55,089 nucleotides of DNA from an uncultured Paracoccaceae bacterium (GCA_938092015.1 CALKOT010000012.1:1-55089), one strand, 5' to 3'. Counted from the first letter of the stretch, positions 45,472 through 55,088 are shown. Notes: generated by a model not told the origin, from the sequence alone. Made by a program: numbers and translations.

Positions 45472-46182
45472 CTACCGGTTCTTCGCCTTGCGCCATTCGG
45501 CGAATTTTTCCAGTGTTTCCGGGTTGGTCGCCGGATACAGGCCAATGATTGTTGCGCCTGCCAGCACCTGTTCGGTCACGAAATCTTCGAAAGCGGTCAT
45601 TTCGACGGCCTCTTCGGCAATTTCATCGGCAATATCAGCCGGAATGATAAAAACGCCTTCATTGTCGCCGACAAGAATATCGCCGGGCCAGACCGCCACG
45701 TCGCCGCATCCGATTGGCACGTCAAACTCCAACGCCTGATGCAGGGTCAGGTTGGTCGGCGCTGATGGTCGGTTGTGATAGGCAGGGATGTCCAGTTCAG
45801 CGATTTCGGGGCTGTCGCGAAAACTGCCATCAGTCACTACGCCCGCAACGCCACGCATCATGAGACGAGAAACTAGGATGCCGCCAGCGCTTGCCGCCCT
45901 TGGATCCTTTCGGCTGTCCATGACCAGGACTGCGCCTGGGGGGCAAGCCTCAACAGCGGCCCTTTGTGGGTGCTCAGGGTTACGGAAGACTTCCAACTGG
46001 TTCAGGTCTTCACGGGCGGGAATGTAGCGAAGGGTGAACGCGGGGCCGACCATGTTCTGCCCTTTAGGGGACAGCGGGCGCACGTCCTGGATAAACTGAT
46101 TTCTCAGACCCCGTTTGTACAAAGCCGTGCAAAACGTTGCGCAGCTGACGGTCATCAGTTTGTCTCTGGTTTCCTGCTTCAT
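45472..46182 (-). CDS. RraA/HMG-CHA aldolase-like protein
   Basis: 236 residues of the RraA-like fold, a group that includes the RNase E inhibitor RraA and 4-hydroxy-4-methyl-2-oxoglutarate/CHA aldolases. Visible blocks: VSCATFCTALYKRGLRNQF, GAVLVMDSRKDPRAASAGGI, GVAGVVTDGSFRDSPEI (with the conserved G-x-x-x-D-G and R of the metal/pyruvate site) and VWPGDILVGDNEGVFIIP (D-x-x-x-x-D-x-D/E-G-V). The R/D set favours an aldolase or decarboxylase over a pure RNase inhibitor. GGAG precedes the start. Neighbours do not disclose a pathway. Confidence 0.8.
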   Translation of the reverse strand: MKQETRDKLMTVSCATFCTALYKRGLRNQFIQDVRPLSPKGQNMVGPAFTLRYIPAREDLNQLEVFRNPEHPQRAAVEACPPGAVLVMDSRKDPRAASAGGILVSRLMMRGVAGVVTDGSFRDSPEIAELDIPAYHNRPSAPTNLTLHQALEFDVPIGCGDVAVWPGDILVGDNEGVFIIPADIADEIAEEAVEMTAFEDFVTEQVLAGATIIGLYPATNPETLEKFAEWRKAKNR

Positions 46183-46335
46183 TCTCGATTGCTCCTTTCG
46201 GCCCTGCCGACAGCGCGGCGGCCCCGTGATTATCTTTCAGTACATTAACGCGCCACAACCAGCATGAAGAGTGGACTGGCGTTGCAGCAAGCAAAGCCGC
46301 AATGATGCGCTACGGATTATCGTTGGTTCTTTGAG

Positions 46336-46742
46336 CTACTTATCTGTCAGGTACGCAGCCAAGGCCGCTTCACATCCCTGATCCCAAATCAGCGTCAGCC
46401 AACGAGAGAACGAATTTGCAAAGCAGCCGGTGTCAGCAAGATCGCCATAGATCCGGTGTTGCTTCAACCATGCGGCCGGACGCGTTCTTGCTGTTGCAGC
46501 CACGTCAGACAGGTCATCCCAATGAGGGTCGTTTGGTTCGATGGTTGAACCATCCTCACGGGTTCCCTCGCACATCCGCGCGCTGTCAGGAAACGGCTAT
46601 CGGTAAGAACCAGCCCGTCACCCAGCGAAATACCGCTTTGCTCTTTCAGCTGGTTCTGGCCTGCCGCCTCACTACGGGGGCGACCAAGCATTGTCGTTGC
46701 AAACTCGAAACTGTCCGTTGCTGTCAGGATTTCATTCGCCAT
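46336..46742 (-). pseudogene. decayed gene, C-terminal part like mannitol dehydrogenase
   Basis: From ATG 46742 (MANEILTATDSFEF) one frame runs through LTDSRFLTARGC and is then polar nonsense. In another frame, at about 46587, a good protein segment starts (FPDSARMCEGTREDGSTIEP) and runs to TAA at 46336 with HRIYGDLADTGCFANSF and an alanine/leucine-rich end. That second part resembles the C-terminal domain of long-chain mannitol/fructuronate dehydrogenases (G-x-D-E-x-G, then D-P, then I-F-G-D-L). The enzyme's NAD-binding half is missing. So this is a remnant after deletion and frameshift. The N-terminal 50 residues are not recognised. Confidence 0.55.
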
Positions 46743-46821
46743 GCCCAAAACTCCCTTTCCCAATCAAGGGAAAGGTAGCCTGGGATTGTGGCAAAACAAA
46801 ATTCGCCGTCAAACCGCTGGT

Positions 46822-49800
46822 TCAGGCTGCCCCGAAGCCGCCACCGGATGGCGTTTGCATGACAAAGATATCGCCTGGGTAGATCTCATTCTGATCATTC
46901 CCGGCATGGGCGGTCTGCGTGCCATCGGTCCGCTCGATCCATTCCTTGCCGACCTCACCCGGGGCGCCGCCATCGGCGCCGAATGGTGCAACGCGGCGAT
47001 GCGAACAAAGCGTCGTCACTGTCATCTGCTCCAAAAAACGCATCCGGCGGGTGATGCCGTCGCCGCCTGAATGTGCGCCTTTACCGCCTGACCTTCGGCG
47101 GATGGAGTATTCCTCAAGCCGCACAGGGAACCGGAATTCCAGCATCTCTGGATCCGTGCCGCGGGTGTTGGTCATGTGGGTCTGGATCGCATCGCAACCA
47201 TCAAAATCAGGCCCGGCGCCTGTGCCGCCGCAGATCGTTTCGTAGTTCTGGATCCGTTCATTCCCCCAGACATAGTTGTTCATTGTCGCCTGAGACCCCG
47301 CCATCGCGCCAAGCGCTGCCATCAAGGCGTTACACGTCAGCTGGCTGACCTCAGTGTTCCCGGCAATCACGGCTGCGGGGTACTGCGCGTTGATCATCGA
47401 CCCTTCAGGCGCAATGATTTTCAGCGGCTTGAAGCAGCCTTCATTCAGCGGAATGGGAGATCCGACCAGCGTGCGGAAGACGTAAAGCACCACCGCATGA
47501 CACACCGCCAGCGGGGCGTTGTAATTGTAAGGGTTCTTGTCCGCAGTGCCGGTGAAATCGATTTCCGCCTGCCGGTTTTCGCGGTCAACGCGGATCGCGA
47601 CACGGATGAATTCGCCATTATCCAGTTCGTAATCGTAATGGCCGTCCTTCAGGGCGGTGATCACGCGGCGGACGCATTCTTCGGCATTGTCCTGGACGTG
47701 GGTCATGTAGGCGTGGACAATGGGTAGGCCGAACTGGCGGATCATCTTTTCTACTTCACGCACGCCGGTTTCATTCGCTGCGACCTGCGCGGCCAGATCG
47801 GCCATATTCTCATCGATGTTGCGGCAAGGATACTTGCCGGATGCGAGCAGGGCCCGCGTCTCAGCCTCCCTCAACACGCCACCGTCGACCATCTTGAAGT
47901 TGTCGATTAGAACACCTTCTTCTTCAATATGACTTGAGTCTGGTGGGGCTGATCCAGGCGTCTTGCCGCCAATATCCGCATGGTGTCCGCGCGAGGCGAC
48001 GTAGAACAGAACGTCCTTGCCCGCCTCGTCAAAGACTGGCGTGATCACCGTGACATCGGGCAAATGCGTGCCGCCATTGAAGGGCGCGTTCAGGACGAAC
48101 ACGTCACCCTTTTTCATGTCCGGGTTCAGCCGGATGACAGTGCGGATGGATTCTGACATCGACCCCAGATGCACCGGTACGTGAGGGGCGTTAGCAACCA
48201 GCCCGCCGGTCGGATCGAAGAGAGCGCAGGAAAAATCCAGCCGTTCCTTGATGTTCACCGAATAGGCAGTGTTGGCCAGTGTCGCGCCCATCTGTTCGGC
48301 GATAGACATGAAGAGGTTGTTGAACACTTCCAGCATTACCGGGTCGGCGCTGGCGCCAACGGACTCGGCCCGTTCCAGCGGTGTGGTGCGGGTCAGGATC
48401 AGATGGCCGTATTCGTTCACCGCAGCGCGCCAACCGGGTTCGATGATATTGGTGCCAGTGGGTTCCTTGATGATCGCAGGGCCGTCGATTGCCTGACCGG
48501 GCAGCATTTTGTCCCGATCATAAAGTGCAATCTGTCGGGCCTCACTTTCCATCACCGCAGCGACTGTGTCGACCGGGTCAGGTGAGCCTGCAGTCTGGCT
48601 GAATGTTTGGTCGGCCACGTCTGACGCGCCGCCAATCGCCTCAGCCGACAACGCCTCAACAATGATATCCTTGTCGCCGTGCGAGAACCCGTAGCGGGCC
48701 TTGTGCGCGGCATCGAAGCGTTCCCGCAATTCCTCTGGCGTGCCAAAATCGATCTCAAGGGATTGGTGCGATCCGCTGTAACGCAAATGGGCGCGCAATT
48801 CGGATGTGATAACGCCGTCTTCAACGCCCTGGCTGACAACCTCAGCGCGGGCCTCTGCCGCCAGCTCATCAAGCCCGGCGACCGCGTCAGCATAATCGCT
48901 GAGCGATCGTTCGAATTGCCGTTCCCGCATTGCGCGGATCTCAGCAAGGCCCATCCCGTAAGCTGATAGAACGCCTGCGTAAGGGTGGACAAAAACCGTC
49001 TCCATTCCCAGCGCATCGGCTACGAGACAGGCGTGTTGTCCCCCTGCGCCGCCAAAGCACTGCAGGGTGTAAGCGGTGACATCATAGCCGCGCTGAACGC
49101 TGATTTTCTTGATTGCGTTCGCCATGTTTTCCACGGCGATGCGCAGGAAGCCTTCCGCAAGATCTTCGGGGGAACGGCGGGCTTCGCCTGTCGCCTCTAA
49201 AATCTCACCCGCCAGCGTTTCGAACTTCTCACGCACGACATCAACATCCAGCGCCTCATCAGCGTTGGGCCCAAAGACGGACGGGAAATGATGTGGTTGC
49301 AGCTTGCCCAGCATCACGTTGCAATCAGTTACAGTCAGCGGTCCACCACGACGGTAACAGGCAGGACCGGGGTTCGCGCCGGCGCTTTCGGGGCCAACCT
49401 GAAAGCGGCCATCACGATAGAACAGGATCGACCCGCCACCCGCCGCGACGGTGTGAATGTTCATCATTGGCGCGCGCATGCGAACGCCGGCAACCTCTGT
49501 CTCAAAGGACCGCTCATACGTGCCGGCATAGTGACAAACGTCAGTGGACGTACCGCCCATATCAAAACCGATCAGCCGGTCATGGCCTGCAAGTTCGCCG
49601 GTTTTCACCATGCCAACAACGCCGCCAGCTGGACCAGACAAGATTGCATCCTTGCCCTGGAACAGGCGCGCATCGGTCAGTCCGCCATTCGACTGCATAA
49701 ACATCAGCCGTGCGCCATCTTCACCGCCCAGTTCGTCAGAAACCTGGTTCACATAGCGGCGGAGGATCGGTGAAAGGTATGCATCGACCACGGTAGTATC

Positions 49801-50409
49801 GCCGCGGCTGACCAGTTTCATCAGCGGAGAGATCTGATGCGAGGTCGACACCTGCGTGAACCCTTCTTCAACTGCAATCGCAGCAATCCGCGCTTCATGG
49901 CCGGGGTTCAGATAGCCGTGCATAAAGGCGATGGCGACGCCTTCGATCCCGTCAGCCTTTGCGGCTTTCAACGCGGCGCGGGCGGCGGTTTCGTCTAGCG
50001 GTGTGACAACCTCGCCTGCCGCATCAAGCCGCTCTTCAACTTCTTCTACGCGCTCATATAGCAGTTCTGGCAGTTTGATTTCCAGATCAAACAGCGACGG
50101 CCGCGCCTGATAGCCAATGCGCAGCAAGTCGCCAAAGCCTTTGGTGATCAGCAGAAGCGTACGATCGCCTTTGCGTTCTAGCAGAGCATTGGTGGCGACG
50201 GTTGTACCCATCTTGACCGCTTCGATCACGCCAGCGGGGATTGCGGCGCCCTTGGCCAGACCCAGCAAGTCACGGATGCCCTGAACTGCAGCATCGCGGT
50301 ACTGTTCTGGGTTTTCAGACAGCAGCTTGTGCGTGACGATTTCACCATCCGGTTTGCGCCCGACGATATCGGTAAAGGTGCCGCCGCGGTCTACCCAGAA
50401 TTGCCACAT
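46822..50409 (-). CDS. fused hydantoinase A/B (5-oxoprolinase-type)
   Basis: A 1195-residue single chain with the HyuA part (1 to about 690) and HyuB part (about 690-1195). N-terminal motif [20 protein letters not shown], ATPase-type blocks [20 protein letters not shown] and [15 protein letters not shown], and the B-half [52 protein letters not shown] and the C-terminal GGGFG. The family hydrolyses 5-oxoproline or hydantoins with ATP; substrate here unknown. Bacteria often have two separate genes; the fused form is like eukaryotic 5-oxoprolinase. GAGGAG precedes ATG 50409. No hydantoin racemase or transporter is nearby. Confidence 0.93.
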   Translation of the reverse strand: MWQFWVDRGGTFTDIVGRKPDGEIVTHKLLSENPEQYRDAAVQGIRDLLGLAKGAAIPAGVIEAVKMGTTVATNALLERKGDRTLLLITKGFGDLLRIGYQARPSLFDLEIKLPELLYERVEEVEERLDAAGEVVTPLDETAARAALKAAKADGIEGVAIAFMHGYLNPGHEARIAAIAVEEGFTQVSTSHQISPLMKLVSRGDTTVVDAYLSPILRRYVNQVSDELGGEDGARLMFMQSNGGLTDARLFQGKDAILSGPAGGVVGMVKTGELAGHDRLIGFDMGGTSTDVCHYAGTYERSFETEVAGVRMRAPMMNIHTVAAGGGSILFYRDGRFQVGPESAGANPGPACYRRGGPLTVTDCNVMLGKLQPHHFPSVFGPNADEALDVDVVREKFETLAGEILEATGEARRSPEDLAEGFLRIAVENMANAIKKISVQRGYDVTAYTLQCFGGAGGQHACLVADALGMETVFVHPYAGVLSAYGMGLAEIRAMRERQFERSLSDYADAVAGLDELAAEARAEVVSQGVEDGVITSELRAHLRYSGSHQSLEIDFGTPEELRERFDAAHKARYGFSHGDKDIIVEALSAEAIGGASDVADQTFSQTAGSPDPVDTVAAVMESEARQIALYDRDKMLPGQAIDGPAIIKEPTGTNIIEPGWRAAVNEYGHLILTRTTPLERAESVGASADPVMLEVFNNLFMSIAEQMGATLANTAYSVNIKERLDFSCALFDPTGGLVANAPHVPVHLGSMSESIRTVIRLNPDMKKGDVFVLNAPFNGGTHLPDVTVITPVFDEAGKDVLFYVASRGHHADIGGKTPGSAPPDSSHIEEEGVLIDNFKMVDGGVLREAETRALLASGKYPCRNIDENMADLAAQVAANETGVREVEKMIRQFGLPIVHAYMTHVQDNAEECVRRVITALKDGHYDYELDNGEFIRVAIRVDRENRQAEIDFTGTADKNPYNYNAPLAVCHAVVLYVFRTLVGSPIPLNEGCFKPLKIIAPEGSMINAQYPAAVIAGNTEVSQLTCNALMAALGAMAGSQATMNNYVWGNERIQNYETICGGTGAGPDFDGCDAIQTHMTNTRGTDPEMLEFRFPVRLEEYSIRRRSGGKGAHSGGDGITRRMRFLEQMTVTTLCSHRRVAPFGADGGAPGEVGKEWIERTDGTQTAHAGNDQNEIYPGDIFVMQTPSGGGFGAA

Positions 50410-50599
50410 GTCACAGTTCTCCTCTACGCGCAGAAGCGCGGCGTCCCGAATGTTGAAGCCAGTCCTAACACCGCAATCGCAGTCAACACAAAGGGGGTTG
50501 ATGGTGGCACGGCGTCAGCTTGCCAAATCGGCAAAGAAAGTGGGCTTTGGTCGTTTGAAGTTGTGGGGTGGAAAGTGGCGACATAGGCTGAATATTGCG

Positions 50600-50681
50600 G
50601 AACATAAAACGAACAAATTGTGTCATTCACACTACGTATCTATATAAAACAATAGGTTAGATTTCCTTTCACATGTGAAAG
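50600..50681 (+). repeat. 82-bp intergenic repeat, copy D
   Basis: Begins with a perfect LexA-type direct repeat GAAC-ATAAAAC-GAAC, then AAATTGTGTCATTCACACTA, a TATATA element 17 bp after TTGTGT, the block CAATAGGTTAG, and the palindrome TTTCACATGTGAAA plus G. It lies in the 308-bp gap 50410-50717 between the hydantoinase start and the ABC transporter stop; the rest of that gap holds no gene that I can support. The palindrome end faces the ATPase gene's stop, 36 bp away. Confidence 0.88.
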
Positions 50682-50717
50682 CTTTTGCACGGATGCCGGC
50701 CGAGACCGCTGTTGTAA

Positions 50718-52295
50718 TCAAGCGCTCTCCAACACCGGCGCGGCCGCAATCAGCTGCCGCGTGTAAGGGTGCTGAGGGTTCTGAAACACCGCTTCAGTTT
50801 CGCCTTCCTCAACGATCTTCCCAGCCTGCATCACCAGCACGCGGTCAGTCACAGCCCGCACCACGCTAAGGTCGTGGCTGATGAACAGGTAGCTGAGCGC
50901 CAGCTTGTCTGACAGCTCCGCCAGCATGTCGAGGATTTGCGCCCGGATCGAGACATCCAGCGCAGAAACAGCCTCATCCAGGATGATCAGATCAGGCTTG
51001 ATGATCAGCGCGCGGGCGATGGCGATGCGCTGGCGCTGACCACCGGAAAACTCGTGGATGTACTTTTCGGCGTCATCTTGGCCAAGGCCCACATTCGTCA
51101 ACGCTTCGGCCACCGCCTGATCCCGCGCCGCGCCAGTCGGCGGGCTGTCGAGCAAGTGGAAGGGCTCGGTGATCAGCCGGTCGATGCGCCATCGGGGGTT
51201 GAAGCTGCCATAGGGGTCCTGAAACACGACCTGCATCCGGCGGCGGGTGGCGAGGGACAGGTCGGCGGTGACCGTTTCACCCATCACTTTGATTGAGCCG
51301 CCTTGCGCAGGCTCCAGCCCCAGAATGGCACGTGTGAGAGTAGATTTTCCGCAGCCGCTTTCGCCCACCAGCCCAAGGTTTTCGCCCTTGCGGATCGTCA
51401 GGCTGACGCCATCGACAGCGCGATGATGGCTGGGTTTGGCGAGCAGCGCTGCGCGCGGCAAGGTGTAGTCGCGGATGAGGTTCTGCACCTCCAACACCGG
51501 GGTATCCTCGATGACGTCACCTTCCCGCTCCGGCTCATGGCTTGAGGCGGCGAAGAGGGCGCGGGTGTAAGGGTGCTTCATCTCGGCGAAGACGGCTTTG
51601 GTTTCGCCAGTTTCCACGATCTCGCCATGACGCATGATCGCGATGTGGTCGGCGACGCCGGATACGAGCGCGAGGTCGTGGGTGATCAGCATCAGGCCCA
51701 TGCCGAACTCATCGACAAGACCCTTCAGCAGGTCGATCACTTCGGCTTGCGTGGTCACGTCCAGCGCGGTCGTCGGTTCATCCGCGATCAGCAGTTTGGG
51801 GCGCAGCGCGATGGCCATCGCGATGACGACGCGTTGGCGCTGCCCGCCGGACAGTTCGTGCGGGTAACGGTCCATCGGAAAGCGGTCTTCAGGGAGTCCG
51901 ACGCGGTTGAGCGCCTCGCGGGCTTTCGCGCGGGCCTCGGCCTTGGGCAGCCCATGGATGATCCCGGTCTCAGCCACCTGATCGCCGATGGTCTGGACGG
52001 GGTTGAGCGCTGTCATCGGTTCCTGAAACACCATGCCGATATCGGCGCCGCGAACGGCGCACATCGCGGCCTCGGACTTGGCCAAAAGGTCGTCGCTGTT
52101 CAGTGTGATCTTACCCGTAGCCTCGCTGCCGGTTGGCGCGAGACTCATGACGGAAAAGGCGGTCATAGATTTGCCGGAGCCTGACTCGCCGATGATCCCG
52201 AAGACTTCGCCTGGCGCGATGTCGAGGCTCACGTCCTTCAGGATCGACGTCCCGTGTATGGTGAGCGATAGGTTCTGGATTGAGAGGAGGCTCAT
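50718..52295 (-). CDS. ABC transporter ATPase, two fused nucleotide-binding domains
   Basis: 525 residues with two ATPase domains in tandem (DppD/DppF or YejF type). Domain 1: Walker A GIIGESGSGKSMTAFSVM, signature ELSGGQRQRVVIAMA, Walker B LLIADEPTTALDV. Domain 2: Walker A GLVGESGCGKSTLTRAIL, signature FSGGQRQRIAIARA, Walker B LIILDEAVSALDV. These drive uptake of peptides, nickel or related compounds. Start ATG 52295 overlaps the permease stop (ATGA). Last gene of a three-gene operon; no binding protein is encoded in it. Confidence 0.95.
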   Translation of the reverse strand: MSLLSIQNLSLTIHGTSILKDVSLDIAPGEVFGIIGESGSGKSMTAFSVMSLAPTGSEATGKITLNSDDLLAKSEAAMCAVRGADIGMVFQEPMTALNPVQTIGDQVAETGIIHGLPKAEARAKAREALNRVGLPEDRFPMDRYPHELSGGQRQRVVIAMAIALRPKLLIADEPTTALDVTTQAEVIDLLKGLVDEFGMGLMLITHDLALVSGVADHIAIMRHGEIVETGETKAVFAEMKHPYTRALFAASSHEPEREGDVIEDTPVLEVQNLIRDYTLPRAALLAKPSHHRAVDGVSLTIRKGENLGLVGESGCGKSTLTRAILGLEPAQGGSIKVMGETVTADLSLATRRRMQVVFQDPYGSFNPRWRIDRLITEPFHLLDSPPTGAARDQAVAEALTNVGLGQDDAEKYIHEFSGGQRQRIAIARALIIKPDLIILDEAVSALDVSIRAQILDMLAELSDKLALSYLFISHDLSVVRAVTDRVLVMQAGKIVEEGETEAVFQNPQHPYTRQLIAAAPVLESA

Positions 52296-53122
52296 CGCGC
52301 GCGCCTCAGCCGTGGGTCGAACACATCGCGCAGACCGTCGCCCATCAGATTGAGGCCCAGCACCGTGAGGGCGATGGCCATGCCGGGGAAGATGGCGATG
52401 TGCGGCGCGAAGGAAATCATCGTCTGGCTTTCCGCTAGCATCCGGCCCCATGACGGGATCGGTGGCTGGGCGCCGAGGCCGACGTAACTTAGCCCCGCTT
52501 CGGCGAGGATGCCGAGACTGAACTGGATGGTGCCTTGCACGATCAGAAGGTTCAGGATGTTGGGCAGGATATGCTCGGCCGAGATGCGGGCAGCTGATTT
52601 GCCTGCGACTTGCGCCGCCATGACGAAATCTCGCGCCCAAAGGGATAGGGCTGCTCCGCGCGAGAGGCGGGCGAAGACCGGTACGTTGAAGATGCCGATC
52701 GCGATGATCGCATTGACCGCGCCGGGGCCGAATACGGCAGTGATCAGGATGGCGATGACGAGGGAGGGGAAAGCGAAGATCAGGTCGTTCGTTCGCATGA
52801 TCAGCTCATCCAGCAGTCCTCCGCGCCGTGCTGCGGCGGCGAGGCCGAGGGGCACGCCGAGGAGGATGCCGATGCCGACCGCGACGATTGCCACGGCGAT
52901 GGAGGTGCGGGCGCCGACCATGACCATTGAAAAGATGTCTCGGCCAAAGTGGTCGGTTCCGAACCAGTAGGTGAGGTTTGGCGTTTGCAGCTTTTCCTTG
53001 ATTGTGAGCGTTTCGACATTGAACGGCGTCCAGACAAAGCTGATCAGCGCGCCTGCGACGAAGATCAGAGACAGGAGACCGCCGATGCGGACGGACCAGT
53101 TTGTGAGGATTGCTTTGATCAT
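52292..53122 (-). CDS. ABC transporter permease, DppC type
   Basis: 276 residues with six membrane helices; N-terminal helix VRIGGLLSLIFVAGALISFV, then the periplasmic loop TYWFGTDHFGRDIFSMVMVG (T-D-x-x-G-R-D), which is typical of the second permease of peptide transporters. The EAA-type loop is around FARLSRGAALSLWARDFVMA followed by AGKSAARISAEHILPNIL. Coupled to the ATPase (ATGA) downstream and to permease 1 upstream (overlap of four bases), so translation is tightly linked. Confidence 0.94.
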   Translation of the reverse strand: MIKAILTNWSVRIGGLLSLIFVAGALISFVWTPFNVETLTIKEKLQTPNLTYWFGTDHFGRDIFSMVMVGARTSIAVAIVAVGIGILLGVPLGLAAAARRGGLLDELIMRTNDLIFAFPSLVIAILITAVFGPGAVNAIIAIGIFNVPVFARLSRGAALSLWARDFVMAAQVAGKSAARISAEHILPNILNLLIVQGTIQFSLGILAEAGLSYVGLGAQPPIPSWGRMLAESQTMISFAPHIAIFPGMAIALTVLGLNLMGDGLRDVFDPRLRRAR

Positions 53123-54063
53123 CTTCGGCGGAGCCTTGGATCGACCCAAGCATAAGCGAGGTCCACCAGAAATGTGACGAGGATGACTGCGAAGATGAGG
53201 ATCATGACGACGCTTTCCACCACGATCAGATCGCGCTGAGTGATGCCTTGAAAGATCAGGCGGCCGAGGCCAGGCAGGAAGAACACGTTCTCGATGATGA
53301 TTGCGCCGGCCATGAGGAAGCTGAACTGGAGGCCTATGATTGTCAGCACCGGGATCAGTGCGTTGCGAAGCGCATGACGCCACAGGGCTTGCCGACGCGA
53401 CAGCCCTTTGGCGCGGGCGGTGCGGATGAAGTCTTCGTCCAGCGTGTCCAAGAGGGATGATCGCATCACGCGAGCCAGGATCGATGCTTGCGGCAAGGCC
53501 AGGGCGATGGCGGGCAGGGTGAGGGATTTGACCGACAGCCAGAACCCTTCGTCCCAGCCCGGAAATCCACCTGCCGAAAACCAGCGCAAATTAATGGCGA
53601 AGACGATGACCAGCAGCATCGCGAACCAGAAATTCGGGATGGCGACACCCAGCTGGGTAAAGCCCATGACGCCGATATCGCCCGCGCCGCCACGTTTGGC
53701 GGCGGCGATGATGCCTGCGGGAAAGGCGATCAGGGTTGATAGCACCAGGGCGTAGATCGTCAGGGGGAGTGAGATCCAGAGGCGGTCGCCGATCAGCTCA
53801 GCCACCGGGACGCGATAAGTGTAGGAGGTGCCGAAATCGCCGACCAGCATACCGGTGATCCAGGTGAAATAGCGCTCAAACGGGCTGACATTCAGCCCCA
53901 GTTCTTCGCGCAGCGCGGCGACTGTGTCTTCGGCGACGTTCAAGCCCAGCATGTAGGATGCGGGGTCGCCGGGGATCACCTCAACCACTGCAAAGATCAC
54001 CACGCTGGCGACGATCAGCGAGAGGGTCAGCGATATCAGGCGTTGGAAGGCGAAGCGGAGCAT
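53119..54063 (-). CDS. ABC transporter permease, DppB type
   Basis: 314 residues; first helix LISLTLSLIVASVVIFAVVE, then VIPGDPASYMLGLNVAEDT with the long periplasmic region, and six helices in all; the cytoplasmic EAA-type loop is seen in RSSLLDTLDEDFIRTARAKG and the end LVDLAYAWVDPRLRRR is typical of DppB/OppB proteins. First gene of the operon. No binding-protein gene lies upstream, where such a gene is usually found; instead there is a GNAT gene 40 bp further up. Confidence 0.94.
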   Translation of the reverse strand: MLRFAFQRLISLTLSLIVASVVIFAVVEVIPGDPASYMLGLNVAEDTVAALREELGLNVSPFERYFTWITGMLVGDFGTSYTYRVPVAELIGDRLWISLPLTIYALVLSTLIAFPAGIIAAAKRGGAGDIGVMGFTQLGVAIPNFWFAMLLVIVFAINLRWFSAGGFPGWDEGFWLSVKSLTLPAIALALPQASILARVMRSSLLDTLDEDFIRTARAKGLSRRQALWRHALRNALIPVLTIIGLQFSFLMAGAIIIENVFFLPGLGRLIFQGITQRDLIVVESVVMILIFAVILVTFLVDLAYAWVDPRLRRR

Positions 54064-54103
54064 TCGTTAGTTATGACAAGGGTTGTCGGGGAAGGCCATG
54101 GCT

Positions 54104-54670
54104 TCACAGGCGGCGCCATTCATCTTTCGTGATGCGAAAGCCGGGGATGTCTTCCTGATAGGCGTGGATCGTGCCCAGCGGTTTCATCCCGCATTTGGTC
54201 AGAACGTGCTGCGAAGCGGTGTTGTCTGTCGCCGTGCAAGCGACAACGACATCCAGCGGCGTGGCCTCGAACGCAAAGCGCAGCATTCGCGTGCATGCCT
54301 CGGTCGCAAACCCCTTGCCCCAGGCGGAGCGTTTCAGGATGTAGCCAACCTCGATGTCTCCGTCCGAAATATCGCCGCCGTCGAGCAGGCCCCAATCCGT
54401 ATCGTCCTTCTCGATCGGCATGGGGAGGAGGATGGCGGTGCCGATTTTCTCTCCCGTCGCCTTTTCGGTCAGCCGCCAAATTCCGATGCAACCATCACCG
54501 GCGCGGCGGATGTAGAGGGGCAGTTCCTCGATCAGTTCGGCCTCAGTGTAGGTCCGGTCGGCGACGTGTTTCACGACCTCAGGATCGCCAAATTGCTCAA
54601 CGGTGAGGTCGAGGTCATCCAGCGATAGGGGATCGAACTGCAGGCGGTCTGTCTCAAAACACAGTTTCAC
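54104..54670 (-). CDS. GNAT-family N-acetyltransferase
   Basis: 188 residues of the RimJ/RimL-like GNAT type. FETDRLQFDPLSLDDL at the start, then GIWRLTEKATGEKIGTAILL, GDIEVGYILKRSAWGKGFAT with the acetyl-CoA loop (R/K-x-x-W-G-x-G-x-A), and ATDNTASQHVLTKCGMKPLG. This branch acetylates N-terminal amino acids or antibiotics and other amines; the substrate here is unknown. I use GTG at 54670, which overlaps the stop of the TRAP permease remnant upstream (GTGA); the longer frame reading MHGRRNPDP is the wrong frame of that gene. Confidence 0.87.
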   Translation of the reverse strand: MKLCFETDRLQFDPLSLDDLDLTVEQFGDPEVVKHVADRTYTEAELIEELPLYIRRAGDGCIGIWRLTEKATGEKIGTAILLPMPIEKDDTDWGLLDGGDISDGDIEVGYILKRSAWGKGFATEACTRMLRFAFEATPLDVVVACTATDNTASQHVLTKCGMKPLGTIHAYQEDIPGFRITKDEWRRL

Positions 54671-54825
54671 CCGAACCTCGACTCCATCACGGCGTCCGGC
54701 AGCCATGTAGCGATGCCGGGGAAGAGGCAGAGGATCAGGATTGCGACGACCATGCAAGCGACGAACGGGAGCGGATCTTTCAGGATCACGCCGGCGAAGT
54801 CGGTAGTCGCCTGTGATTTTCGCAT
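54667..54825 (-). pseudogene. TRAP transporter DctM permease, C-terminal remnant
   Basis: The minus strand reads VILKDPLPFVACMVVAILIL, then CLFPGIATWLPD and a stop at 54667. This is the usual last helix of the large TRAP permease DctM (P-F-x-x-x-M-x-V/I, then F-P-x-I-x-x-W-L-P). Only about 50 codons remain; upstream, toward 54850, the frame soon meets a stop and the sequence changes. An IS5-type transposase starts at 54999, so an insertion probably cut the gene, with the rest beyond the window. The stop overlaps the GNAT start (GTGA), showing the two were once one operon. Confidence 0.6.
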
Positions 54826-54998
54826 AAGCCTATGGAACCACGCAGATAATTCAATTTTTCAAGTATAGAGATTAGCAAGGTTTGGCCGGGGGTCAGCTCA
54901 AAAGCTTGCGATTTCTTACGCACGTGCACGCGAGGGACTCCTTTGCTGACTCCGATGTGGTTCGATCCCATTGTTGAGATTGAACATTGAGGTTCGTG

Positions 54999-55088
54999 AT
55001 GCGCCCGCAAAAGCTAGAAACGCCAAACGGCGACCTGTTCCGCAGTGCCCTTGAGGCGATTATCGATCCGGGGCATGAGCTCTTGTGA
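54999..55088 (+). mobile_element. IS5-type transposase, N-terminal end
   Basis: ATG at 54999 opens MRPQKLETPNGDLFRSALEA, then IIDPGHELL and TGA at 55086-55088, one base before the window ends. The pattern GDLFR-x-x-L-x-x-I-I-x-x-x-H-E-L is the common N-terminus of IS5-group transposases (there continued by V-x-L-A). The early stop after HEL may be a frameshift, or an error at a contig edge. Together with the transposase tail at the left border it suggests that this window is a contig between two copies of the same IS. The IS left end should lie between 54826 and 54998; its inverted repeat was not recognised. Confidence 0.6.

Noticed and set aside
50618-50646. Sigma-70 promoter inside repeat copy D (TTGTGT-17-TATATA)
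   Set aside because: Spacing and boxes are not conserved in copies A and C, so I do not list it as a promoter by itself; it is mentioned under the repeat.
54826-54998. Terminal inverted repeat of the IS in front of the transposase start
   Set aside because: I compared it with the region after the left-border transposase (134-192) and saw no convincing inverted match; only an imperfect local hairpin GTTCGATC/GATTGAAC.
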